DNA of 19,419 bases from Flavobacterium sp. (GTDB lineage Bacteria; Bacteroidota; Bacteroidia; Flavobacteriales; Flavobacteriaceae): contig NZ_DQDX01000083.1 in assembly GCF_003525665.1 (NCBI RefSeq), positions 1 to 19,419 of the forward strand. Reading direction: 5' to 3'. Every line of letters begins with the position of its first letter. Position 1 is the stretch's first letter. Positions 6,766 through 14,723 of the stretch are shown here, piece by piece. Both the position numbers and the translations under genes were made by a program. The notes below the pieces were generated by a model. The model saw only the letters and a program-made list of their open reading frames with translations. It had not been told where the DNA came from and made no database searches.

Positions 6766-8280
6766 TTAGTTTGGTTTGATTATTATAGTTTGTAATGCTT
6801 TTGAATCAATAGAAATAATAGCATTTTTATTACTTAATTTGATATCAATTGTTTGTTTGGTTTCTGTTGGATTAAAAATTGCAATTGCGATAGAGCCATC
6901 TGGATTTTGCACAGCTGTTGAAACCAAATCTTTAGAATTTATCTCACAACCAATTTTGACAGCTCCTGGTCGCATAAACTTGCTGAAATGAGCCATCACA
7001 TAATATAATGGTGTCAAGTACACTTCATCATTTTTATCGTCAACAATGATTGGAGCAACACACCAATTCTTGAACCAATTTGGTCCACCTTGACGGTCAA
7101 GAACCATATTCCAATCGATCCAACCATCAACTCTATTATTTAGACATCCTATTATATCATTTGCATAACGGTTTACTGGAGCGTATTTTGGATGCAAATA
7201 TTTTTCTTTTTCGCTTGCCCAATCCCAACCCCAATCGGTGGCTTCTTTTTTCCAATACCAAGCATCGTCTTGCCAATGCGGAATTTCAGAATCTACACAA
7301 CCTTCGGTTTCTATTAAATATTTATTTGGTGCTTTATTATGAGCATATTGCAAATCTTCTGGGAAAACTTCATAGGTACTTTCATACCAATGAATGGCCA
7401 TTCCGTCAAAATATTTTGATGTGTTTTCATCTTTATACATTTCGTTTGCCCACTCTTTTATACCTGCACGATTTTGATCATATCCAAGTATCTTGACATT
7501 TCCCCAACCATCTTTTTCTAATTTTGGACCCATGTGATTCATTACAAAATCGGTCATTTCTTTTGGCGAAAAAAGAGTGCTTTCCCAATTGTTTCCGTTT
7601 CCGTGTGGTTCATTAATCACTGTTAAACCCCAAATATCTATGCCTTCTTTTTTATAAGCATTAAGATATTTTGAAAAATACAAAGCGAAAGCATCATTGA
7701 ATTCTGGTAATAATTTTCCACCTACATATTTTTTATTGTCTTTCATCCATGGCGGACACGACCAAGGTGAAGAAATGATTTTAAAACCTTCTTTAGAAAT
7801 AGCTTTTGCATTTAAAATCATCGGAATTAAATCGGATTTATCGTCTTCTATGGTAAAATGTTCCAAAGTCATGTCGTTTTCGACTTTGGCGTAAGTGTAA
7901 TTGCTTAACGAAAAATCGCAAGACGCAATGTGTGTTCGAGTAAGCGAATAATTGGCTCCTGATTCACTGAAGTAAGCATCTAAAATTTTCTTACGATTTT
8001 CTTTACTCAATCGATTTAGTAAATAAGCCGAAGATTCGGTGAAAGAACCTCCAAAACCTGTAATAGTTTGAAATTTTTTATCAGGATTAATGGTAACAAC
8101 AACTGGAGTTCCTTCGTTAGAAAATTGGGTAATTTTTGTCAATGAATTGCCACGTTCGGAAGTTTCATAAACTTGAACGTTTAATTTATCAGCAACTTTA
8201 CAACTATGCAATGAGAATGCCATAATACAAGCTATTATCAAAAATTTACTCTCTACTATTTTACCTTTGTTATTTACCAT
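6766..8280 (-). CDS. GH30 beta-glucanase/glucosidase lipoprotein, probably beta-1,6-active
   Basis: A 504-residue glycoside hydrolase of family 30. The N-terminus is a lipoprotein signal with lipobox SLHSC (C27); the following KVADK has no acidic patch, so I predict a periplasm-facing lipoprotein. The fold starts with the family hallmark GFGGSFTESSA (residues 75-85), then SPWSCPPWMKD (171-181), acid/base E224 in VINEPHG and nucleophile E326 in ETEGCVD, aligned with the SEACVG motif of human glucocerebrosidase. The terminal beta-domain includes YYVMAHFSKFMRPGA. In laminarin loci GH30 enzymes commonly remove or cut beta-1,6-linked glucose, which fits a branch-trimming role here; subfamily and exo/endo action are inferred. 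It starts four bases after the preceding GH17 stop, which implies cotranscription. Confidence 0.88.
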   Translation of the reverse strand: MVNNKGKIVESKFLIIACIMAFSLHSCKVADKLNVQVYETSERGNSLTKITQFSNEGTPVVVTINPDKKFQTITGFGGSFTESSAYLLNRLSKENRKKILDAYFSESGANYSLTRTHIASCDFSLSNYTYAKVENDMTLEHFTIEDDKSDLIPMILNAKAISKEGFKIISSPWSCPPWMKDNKKYVGGKLLPEFNDAFALYFSKYLNAYKKEGIDIWGLTVINEPHGNGNNWESTLFSPKEMTDFVMNHMGPKLEKDGWGNVKILGYDQNRAGIKEWANEMYKDENTSKYFDGMAIHWYESTYEVFPEDLQYAHNKAPNKYLIETEGCVDSEIPHWQDDAWYWKKEATDWGWDWASEKEKYLHPKYAPVNRYANDIIGCLNNRVDGWIDWNMVLDRQGGPNWFKNWCVAPIIVDDKNDEVYLTPLYYVMAHFSKFMRPGAVKIGCEINSKDLVSTAVQNPDGSIAIAIFNPTETKQTIDIKLSNKNAIISIDSKALQTIIIKPN

Positions 8281-8284
8281 TCTT

Positions 8285-9535
8285 TTAATTCTTTAAAACA
8301 GAATTAGGTGTTTTAACATCCAACCATAAAGCTTTTTCATCGCCGTTATAGGTTTTTGTTATTGGTTTCCCATCTCTAGTTAAACCTTTAAAAGTTCCAC
8401 TATCTACATTTTTCCAAAGCACATATTTGGCTTGTGATTGCAAATTAATTAGGCCGAAATGATTTTCTGAACCTAACGGATTGGCAGCATCTTTCCAATT
8501 TTCATCAAAAGCTTCAAAATAGAAACACGAAATATTATTTTTGTTGCTCCATTCTCTCATTAAGTCATAATACAACGCTGATTTATATTCATCTGTTGCC
8601 TTCGAACCATCATTTCCATAATGTTCATTTGACTTTGTTGCCCAACCTGTTTCGCCAATATGAACTGGTTTGTTTACACCAATTGACTTCATATAACTTA
8701 CAACACTTTCGTATTGATTGATGGCGTAATTTCTAGCTCTTAACATTGCAGCATCTACTTTTTCTTTTTCAGACAACTGCAATTCATTTTCTTTTATTCC
8801 CCAAAAAACTGGATGATAATGAGTATCGTGCATTGGATAAGTATGCATCGAAATATAATCAACAGCTTTTATTAATTTATTCAAATCCTCCACATGATAA
8901 TCGGCAGTATGTCCGCCCCAAGAAGCAAAATTATCTGAACTTGTTATCCAAACTTGTTTAGGTAATTTATTCTCTTTCTTTAAATTCTGCAAATGATTTA
9001 CCCATTTCAAAATGATATTTGGCGTGACATAATAACTAGTTGCCCATTTCACCATCGCTTCATTCCCAACAGCAATAATTTTAATTATTTCAGGATATTT
9101 ATTTGTTAATCTTACTGCTTCTTCAATTTCGATCGCATTTCTCTCACTTTCTTCATTATGAATTGGTTGCAAATTTGTCCATGCATTTTTACAATCAATC
9201 CATGCGCCAAGCATTACATACATTTCAAAATTTTCATCCGCTTTTTTTAATTCTGTAATGGCTTTTAATAAATTGGATACTTCTTCATAATGAACATTAT
9301 AAGTTCGTAAAACTTTTATATTCATAGCAGAAAGTATTCTTAAATCTTCTTTTATTTCTGTTATTGTTGGTTGTTTTTCTCTCGTTTGAGTTCTATAACC
9401 ACCATAACAAATGGCTTGGTATTCTGTATTTCCTAATAATTTTTCTGCCGTCATTTCTTTTGAAACTAAATTTCTTGTATTGGTTGGTTTACATGATATA
9501 AACAATAGTAATATGATGTAAATCAAATTTCTCAT
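8285..9535 (-). CDS. GH17 beta-1,3-glucanase lipoprotein, probably periplasmic
   Basis: A 416-residue GH17 enzyme. The start gives a short hydrophobic lipoprotein signal with Cys at 15 (LLLFISC); the next residues, KPTNTRN, carry no acidic export patch, so the lipoprotein should face the periplasm. Catalytic motifs are acid/base E159 in IAVGNEAM and nucleophile E295 in HIGETGWATKS, followed by FYFEAFDENWKD. It is longer and clearly more diverged than the two cytoplasmic GH17 copies, with a C-terminal extension after residue 350. The ATG overlaps the phosphorylase stop by one base (TAATG), which suggests translational coupling. The expected job is cutting imported beta-1,3-glucan chains into oligosaccharides for the inner-membrane symporter. 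Endo versus exo action cannot be decided from the sequence. Confidence 0.87.
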   Translation of the reverse strand: MRNLIYIILLLFISCKPTNTRNLVSKEMTAEKLLGNTEYQAICYGGYRTQTREKQPTITEIKEDLRILSAMNIKVLRTYNVHYEEVSNLLKAITELKKADENFEMYVMLGAWIDCKNAWTNLQPIHNEESERNAIEIEEAVRLTNKYPEIIKIIAVGNEAMVKWATSYYVTPNIILKWVNHLQNLKKENKLPKQVWITSSDNFASWGGHTADYHVEDLNKLIKAVDYISMHTYPMHDTHYHPVFWGIKENELQLSEKEKVDAAMLRARNYAINQYESVVSYMKSIGVNKPVHIGETGWATKSNEHYGNDGSKATDEYKSALYYDLMREWSNKNNISCFYFEAFDENWKDAANPLGSENHFGLINLQSQAKYVLWKNVDSGTFKGLTRDGKPITKTYNGDEKALWLDVKTPNSVLKN

Positions 9536-12500
9536 TATCTTAAAATAGTTGCGTTTAAATAGACTTCAACCAATGTAATTTCATCAGTTCTATCGAATAT
9601 TTTTTTGCTTTCTTCTTTGTTTAATTCTAATGTTTCAAAAGTTTTAGTTGCTCCATTTTTATAGTTCAAAACAATTTTACTTGTTGTATCAATTTTATAA
9701 ATAACTGGCACTTGGCATGTTGTAAATGCTAAAGAGTCTTTTTCAAGATTCATAACTTTTTGTGAACCATCAACCATCATGAAAGTTACTTCAGTATCTT
9801 TTGATAAAAACTCTTCTTTTTTGAGGAAGCTTGGTTGGAATTGTAATTTTCCGTCCTTCATTTTCACACCTAATTCTCCAATTCTAGTTAAGACATCTTC
9901 TTTCACTTGACCTGTCATTCCTGGTTGTTGAGCACCTTTGCCAAAAGGTGTGTGTGAATAAGGATCGGTTGGAAATGCTCCATAAACTTCTGGTGATTTG
10001 TGAATTCCAATTCCGGCTCCGATTTCGTCAAAATGATTTACTAAAGCATCAATTACAGCTTCATCGTCCTTATTTTCAATAGCTTTATTAATAACTTCTA
10101 AAACAGCTAAATGCAACTTGGAAACCATGTGCCAATAAATAGAACCTAAACCTTCATAACCATAAAAAGTTCCTGAACGACCTGTAAAAGCTTTGTGATT
10201 GAATACGTCTTCAAATATTTGAAGTACCGCATCTGAATCTGTCGCAACTAATTCTTTGTAATCATTATTAGAAGCCAATAAATCTAAAGCATTCTTTAAA
10301 TCATTAGCATTGTGAAAATTACCATTGAAATGATAGTTTCCTTTAATGTCTTTATTGATTAATTGGAAATTGTTATTATCTAAAAGTTGCTTTAACAAAA
10401 GGGATTTTTCTACCTTTTCTCTAGGAATTGTATTCTTTTCTAAAAACTTAGGAAGTTCTTTATTTGGATATAAAATATAGCTGTTTTGATCTTTTCTGTA
10501 CAAAGCACTTTCTCTTAAAGCATCCAATACTTCTAAAGATTGTTTACCCGAAAGAAACCCCGAACTTAAAATAGCTACTTGACCTTCAAGCATTTCTGGT
10601 AAATAGGAAATAGAAACGCCATTATTTTCAATAGACATTAAGTTATAAGCATGATACAACTTATCTTCTCTTTGATTAGCTTTTATAGAATGTTCGATAA
10701 AATCAATGCTAACTTGAGCAAAATTCTTCAAACCTTGCATAGAATGCGTTCTCTTTTTACCCCAAAAACCGCTGTTATAAACTTGAAAACGATATTCGGA
10801 AGCAACTTGACCTAAAGCATTTAGTATTTTTTGTCTTTCTTCATTAGAGATTGAACCTGATAACAAATGTTGATTATCTAATAAAATTTGTCTGATGGCA
10901 TGATAAAACTCAACCATTTCATTAGAAATCTTGATGGTTTCCTGATTAGAATTATCTAATAATTGTTGGAAAAACTTAAGAAATCTTCTCAAATAATAAA
11001 GCGTAACCATTGAAACACCATTACCTACCAAAGCATTATTAGCGTCATTCCATTCTGGTCTTTGGGTATTCATCCAAATTCCACCTTCTGGAATGAAATT
11101 GGACATTTTTGCCAGAACAGTAGCTAATATTTTCTCGATTAGATTTACATGATAAATTGCATCAGTATTATCTCTTAGTAAAGCCCCATCTGCACCATTT
11201 TCAATTCTACGTTTTTGAATTTTAGCATCCCATTCATGGTCAAACTCAATTGTATCTTTTGGATTTTTTAAAATATCTTGATACGGTTTAATAATATAAG
11301 GAACCGCAGCATAAACAAAACACTCTTTGTCAAAATAAGCGTTTAGTTTTCCTGGTTGGTATTTTTCTATAAACTCTAAAAACTTCAACAAATAGATAAT
11401 TTGATGATCACCCCAATAACCAATGTAAGACCAAGGATTATCTGGTTCGATAGTTTCCCAATCAAAGCCACTTTTTGTTACTCTATAAGGATTGTATCCA
11501 TCGAAAGTTGAGGCGTTCAAAAACTTGTGAATCATTCCGTCGATGAACTCAGGATAAGCGTTGGCTAAAGATTCCCAATTTTGAAAAATATCACGCCAAT
11601 TTCCTTCGTAATCTAATATTTTAGAACCATCAATTTCACTTCTTGTATTAATCGAAAATTTGTTCCATGGACGACTTGGATCACCGTGTCTTCTACTAAA
11701 TTTAAGCGGAAGATATTCGGTACAAAGACGTACTAAATCGGCATTTTCAGAATTTGAAATTAATTCTTGAAGATATGAATAGTCAAAAGTTTCAGGTAAA
11801 TCGTTTAAAAATTTACTTTCTTCTTGAAATAAGGTTTTGTTTGCTTTAGCTATGTAATTTACAAAATCATTTTTCCCGATGGTGTAGTTATTATCAAAAA
11901 TACCACCACGCATGATGTTGAATAAAACATTTGAAAAATGACGTGTATCTTTACGTTTATCTGCTGTGAATTGCAATCCGTCGGCAGTTGCATTTAGAGC
12001 GATAAGATTTTGAGTACCTAAATCTATATCTTGAATTATTTGATTTTCTAACGTTTTATCATTACAAATAGCATCTGCTAATTGAATAACTTGCGCTTGA
12101 TTTTGATTTACATTAGCAATAATCTTCCAAGATTTAGAAGAATTCTTTGTTAAAAACAAATCGGTTGAAACGAAATAAGCACCTTTTTCACCTTTAATGT
12201 CGTTTTCTTGATGCACATTTTTAAATCTCCTAAAAGCAGTAAGTTGTAATGATGAAAGCAAATAAGTTGGATTATCCAATCCTAAAGACCAAGCAATATT
12301 TGCTTTTAGCGCTTCGCTTGGTTCGGCTTTATCAACAATAATAGCACTAAGAGCAAAAATTCCTAAACCACTTTCTGAGTGAAGTTCGTTTCTTTTGTAA
12401 GCATCAACTAGATTACTTGTTGTGGCTTGCAAATCACTATTAACTCCTTGAGGTAAAACGTTTTGGATTCCATCAAGAAGTGTTATTTTATAATCATTTC

Positions 12501-12945
12501 CAGAGTTGTTAATTACTTCTGATTTTTTTACAAATCCGAATAAATTACTTGAACTCCATTGGTATCTGAACGTAAGTTGAAAATCATTGTGTATTTCTTC
12601 AAAAATGATTTTATTACCGAATTCGTTTTTGTATAAATTTCTAGTTAAGTTGTATTTATCATTAAATCGTACAGAAAAAGGTTCCCAAATATATTTTTCG
12701 TTGTTACTTTCAACTTGAAAAATAGTTTTACTTCCGGTAATATCAGCGAATTCGGTTATTTTATCATCTGTATAATAAGGAAAAAGAGCAAATTCAGCAT
12801 TTTTTCTTCCAGCCGTTAATCCGCCATTACTGGAAATAAACATCCAATGATTAGAATCGCTTACGATACTCATGAAAAATGGTCGCATTCGATCGGAGTT
12901 TTCTATTCGATAATACTTTTCGCCTTTTATTTCAATTAATTGCAT
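9535..12945 (-). CDS. GH149-like beta-1,3-oligoglucan phosphorylase
   Basis: A 1136-residue cytoplasmic protein without signal peptide. It has the architecture of inverting GH94-related phosphorylases: an N-terminal beta-sandwich (about 1-300), a linker, a long (alpha/alpha)6 barrel (about 330-1010) and a C-terminal beta-domain. Motifs include RPWNKFSINTRSE (425-437), EGNWRDIFQNWE (447-458), and RPEWNDANNALVGNGVSM (629-646), which corresponds to the catalytic EWND/DWND region and makes D634 the probable general acid. Length and the beta-1,3-glucan setting favour GH149, whose characterised members phosphorolyse beta-1,3-gluco-oligosaccharides to glucose 1-phosphate; GH161 or another GH94-like family is the alternative. 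No GH3 glucosidase lies in the window, so this may be the terminal degradative step. It begins the second half of the locus after a 135-base gap, and its stop overlaps the next start. Confidence 0.8.
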   Translation of the reverse strand: MQLIEIKGEKYYRIENSDRMRPFFMSIVSDSNHWMFISSNGGLTAGRKNAEFALFPYYTDDKITEFADITGSKTIFQVESNNEKYIWEPFSVRFNDKYNLTRNLYKNEFGNKIIFEEIHNDFQLTFRYQWSSSNLFGFVKKSEVINNSGNDYKITLLDGIQNVLPQGVNSDLQATTSNLVDAYKRNELHSESGLGIFALSAIIVDKAEPSEALKANIAWSLGLDNPTYLLSSLQLTAFRRFKNVHQENDIKGEKGAYFVSTDLFLTKNSSKSWKIIANVNQNQAQVIQLADAICNDKTLENQIIQDIDLGTQNLIALNATADGLQFTADKRKDTRHFSNVLFNIMRGGIFDNNYTIGKNDFVNYIAKANKTLFQEESKFLNDLPETFDYSYLQELISNSENADLVRLCTEYLPLKFSRRHGDPSRPWNKFSINTRSEIDGSKILDYEGNWRDIFQNWESLANAYPEFIDGMIHKFLNASTFDGYNPYRVTKSGFDWETIEPDNPWSYIGYWGDHQIIYLLKFLEFIEKYQPGKLNAYFDKECFVYAAVPYIIKPYQDILKNPKDTIEFDHEWDAKIQKRRIENGADGALLRDNTDAIYHVNLIEKILATVLAKMSNFIPEGGIWMNTQRPEWNDANNALVGNGVSMVTLYYLRRFLKFFQQLLDNSNQETIKISNEMVEFYHAIRQILLDNQHLLSGSISNEERQKILNALGQVASEYRFQVYNSGFWGKKRTHSMQGLKNFAQVSIDFIEHSIKANQREDKLYHAYNLMSIENNGVSISYLPEMLEGQVAILSSGFLSGKQSLEVLDALRESALYRKDQNSYILYPNKELPKFLEKNTIPREKVEKSLLLKQLLDNNNFQLINKDIKGNYHFNGNFHNANDLKNALDLLASNNDYKELVATDSDAVLQIFEDVFNHKAFTGRSGTFYGYEGLGSIYWHMVSKLHLAVLEVINKAIENKDDEAVIDALVNHFDEIGAGIGIHKSPEVYGAFPTDPYSHTPFGKGAQQPGMTGQVKEDVLTRIGELGVKMKDGKLQFQPSFLKKEEFLSKDTEVTFMMVDGSQKVMNLEKDSLAFTTCQVPVIYKIDTTSKIVLNYKNGATKTFETLELNKEESKKIFDRTDEITLVEVYLNATILR

Positions 12946-13080
12946 AAAATCAGTCGATTGTTAAATAGTATATCCATCTATAAATCAACCCCAAACTGAA
13001 TTTGGAAATTGAATTTACTACGTAGATTATTCTAAAAATGAATACCTATTCTATTGTTTGTTGTTGAATTATAATTTTTA
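12946..13080. other. 135-base intergenic gap dividing the glucan locus
   Basis: This is the only gap above 30 bases between glucan-locus genes. It has no open frame of note. On the - strand a TTTG (12998-12995) lies in front of an AT-rich TATACTAT-like stretch at suitable distance, but no TAnnTTTG box is present, so a promoter is only possible. A short 5-bp hairpin (12991-12995 with 13001-13005) lacks a T run and is not a convincing terminator. The gap may hold a weak internal promoter or an mRNA processing site. Confidence 0.4.
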
Positions 13081-13848
13081 TTATGGAATTTCGTTCAGGG
13101 TTACATTATCGATGTTTACTCTACCGATTGCTGCACCCATATCGAAAATTACTCTTGAATTGGTATTTGTAAAATTCGCCACTAAATCAATACTGAAACT
13201 TTGAACTGAAGTCGTTAAATTACGTGTAACAGATTGATTTGTAAATGGATTACCACTTAGACCAATACCTACAATCATAGTTCTATTAACATTAGACCAT
13301 GCGTCAAAAGTTAATCGATACGTTTTGCCTTGAATCATATTAATTCCTACATGAGATAGATTTACATCGTAAGGATTACCTGCTGCTGCAACGTTGATAG
13401 AAAAATAGGTGTTTCCTCCTTGCGTTACTAAAAGAGAAGGAGCAATAGCATTAGTTACACCAAACTTCCACGGAGAAGTTCCACTTTCAAAATTTCCATT
13501 AGATACTAATCCACCTTGGAAAACAAAGATTGAAATTGTACTGCTATATGATTTTACTTCACCAGTTTTGTTGTTTTTTGCGGTGAGATTAACAACATAT
13601 TCACCTGTTTGTGTGTACGTTTTTACTGGATCTTTTATAATTGAAGTTGTTCCGTCACCAAATTCCCAAATGTAAGTGTCTGCATTTTCAGAAGTATTAA
13701 TAAATGTGATTACACCTGGTGACGCCTCTCTTACATAGGTATATCCAGAACTTAGTGTGTTATTTTGAACTGAGTCATCATCACTATCACAAGATAAAAA
13801 ACTAAGGAAGACTACTAATAAACTAACTACTTTTATTGATTTATACAT
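13081..13848 (-). CDS. PKD-CBM surface lipoprotein, probable glucan-binding protein
   Basis: A 255-residue non-catalytic lipoprotein. The signal ends in FLSFLSC (C20), and the next residues DSDDDS form an acidic patch like the Bacteroidota lipoprotein export signal, so it should be exposed on the cell surface. A PKD domain covers about 30-110, with the hallmark WEFGDGTTS (61-69). A beta-sandwich follows at about 113-253, opening LVSNGNFESGTSPWKFG and closing VNIDNVTLNE, which is the pattern of CBM4/CBM9-like modules; CBM4 members include laminarin binders. No catalytic motifs are visible. PKD-containing lipoproteins are common partners of SusC/SusD in laminarin loci and probably capture the polysaccharide. 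It sits 17 bases after the GH16 lipoprotein and ends the first gene block. The exact CBM family is uncertain. Confidence 0.82.
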   Translation of the reverse strand: MYKSIKVVSLLVVFLSFLSCDSDDDSVQNNTLSSGYTYVREASPGVITFINTSENADTYIWEFGDGTTSIIKDPVKTYTQTGEYVVNLTAKNNKTGEVKSYSSTISIFVFQGGLVSNGNFESGTSPWKFGVTNAIAPSLLVTQGGNTYFSINVAAAGNPYDVNLSHVGINMIQGKTYRLTFDAWSNVNRTMIVGIGLSGNPFTNQSVTRNLTTSVQSFSIDLVANFTNTNSRVIFDMGAAIGRVNIDNVTLNEIP

Positions 13849-13865
13849 GGTTCTATATTTATAAT

Positions 13866-14699
13866 TTATTGATAAACTCTAACATAATCTACAAGCATTC
13901 TTTGTGGGAAAGTTGTACTACTATTTGGACTACCTGGTAAATTTCCACCAACAGCCATATTTAAAATCATGAAAAACGAATTATCAAAAACCCATTCACC
14001 GCCTTCGTCTTCAACTTGTTTTCTAGTTATTTGATTGTATAATACATCGTCTACATACCAATTGATGTAATCTTCAGTCCATTCTACACCAAAAACGTGG
14101 AACTCATTATCAAATCGGCTATTTGTTAATGAATACTTTTTACTGATACTTTCGCCTCCAGAAAAACCTGGTCCGTGAAGCGTTCCTAAAATTTGAGTTG
14201 GGTTATTTCCTAAATATTCCATGATATCTATTTCTCCACATTGTGGCCATCCAACTTCATCGATATTACTTCCTAACATCCAAAATGCTGGCCATAAACC
14301 TTGACCTAATGGTAACTTAATACGTGCTTCAAAACGACCGTACTTTTGTTCAAATAAATTTTTAGTTTTCAATCGTGCAGAAGTATAACTTGCGCCACCA
14401 AGCGCTTGTTGTTTGGCAGTAATAATCAAGTAACCATTTTGAACAACAACATTGTCTGAACTATCTGTATAATATTGTAATTCGTTGTTTCCCCAACCAT
14501 TATTTTGTGAACCTCTTCCAATGTCATAAGTCCATATTGCTGGATTTGGTGCACCATTAACATCAAAATTATCTTCCATAACCAAGTCGAATTTAGTGAC
14601 TACGGTCTGCTTTTCATCGTCATCACAAGAATAGGTGCTGAAGATCAACCCAAAAAAGCCAAGGGTTAAAAGACTTATTTTATAATTTATATTTTTCAT
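13866..14699 (-). CDS. GH16 laminarinase surface lipoprotein
   Basis: A 277-residue single-domain GH16 endo-beta-1,3-glucanase. The lipoprotein signal ends STYSC (C25) and is followed directly by DDDEK, an acidic export patch, so it is predicted on the outer surface. The catalytic strand reads WPQCGEIDIMEYLG with nucleophile E156, D158 and acid/base E161; LPLGQGLWPAFWML (129-142) and the final MLVDYVRVYQ strand are typical of bacterial laminarinases. It resembles the catalytic domain of the T9SS GH16 at the distal end but carries no extra modules. Gaps of 24 and 17 bases to its neighbours indicate cotranscription with the binding proteins, so it probably makes the first cuts in bound glucan before uptake. 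Mixed-linkage beta-glucan is a possible second substrate. Confidence 0.91.
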   Translation of the reverse strand: MKNINYKISLLTLGFFGLIFSTYSCDDDEKQTVVTKFDLVMEDNFDVNGAPNPAIWTYDIGRGSQNNGWGNNELQYYTDSSDNVVVQNGYLIITAKQQALGGASYTSARLKTKNLFEQKYGRFEARIKLPLGQGLWPAFWMLGSNIDEVGWPQCGEIDIMEYLGNNPTQILGTLHGPGFSGGESISKKYSLTNSRFDNEFHVFGVEWTEDYINWYVDDVLYNQITRKQVEDEGGEWVFDNSFFMILNMAVGGNLPGSPNSSTTFPQRMLVDYVRVYQ

Positions 14700-14723
14700 T
14701 TTTCTTTTTTAAAGTTTTATTAA

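Noticed and set aside
7080..7496. 138-residue + strand open frame inside the GH30 gene
   Set aside because: It is antisense to the catalytic region of GH30; the translation is His/Leu/Asn-rich as expected from the complementary strand, and no start signal is evident.
12991..13005. Short hairpin (CCAAA/TTTGG) in the intergenic gap as a terminator
   Set aside because: The stem has only five good pairs and no T run follows on the - strand.
13018..13025. Palindrome CTACGTAG as a regulator operator
   Set aside because: An isolated 8-base palindrome with no second copy noticed near other locus genes; chance occurrence is likely.
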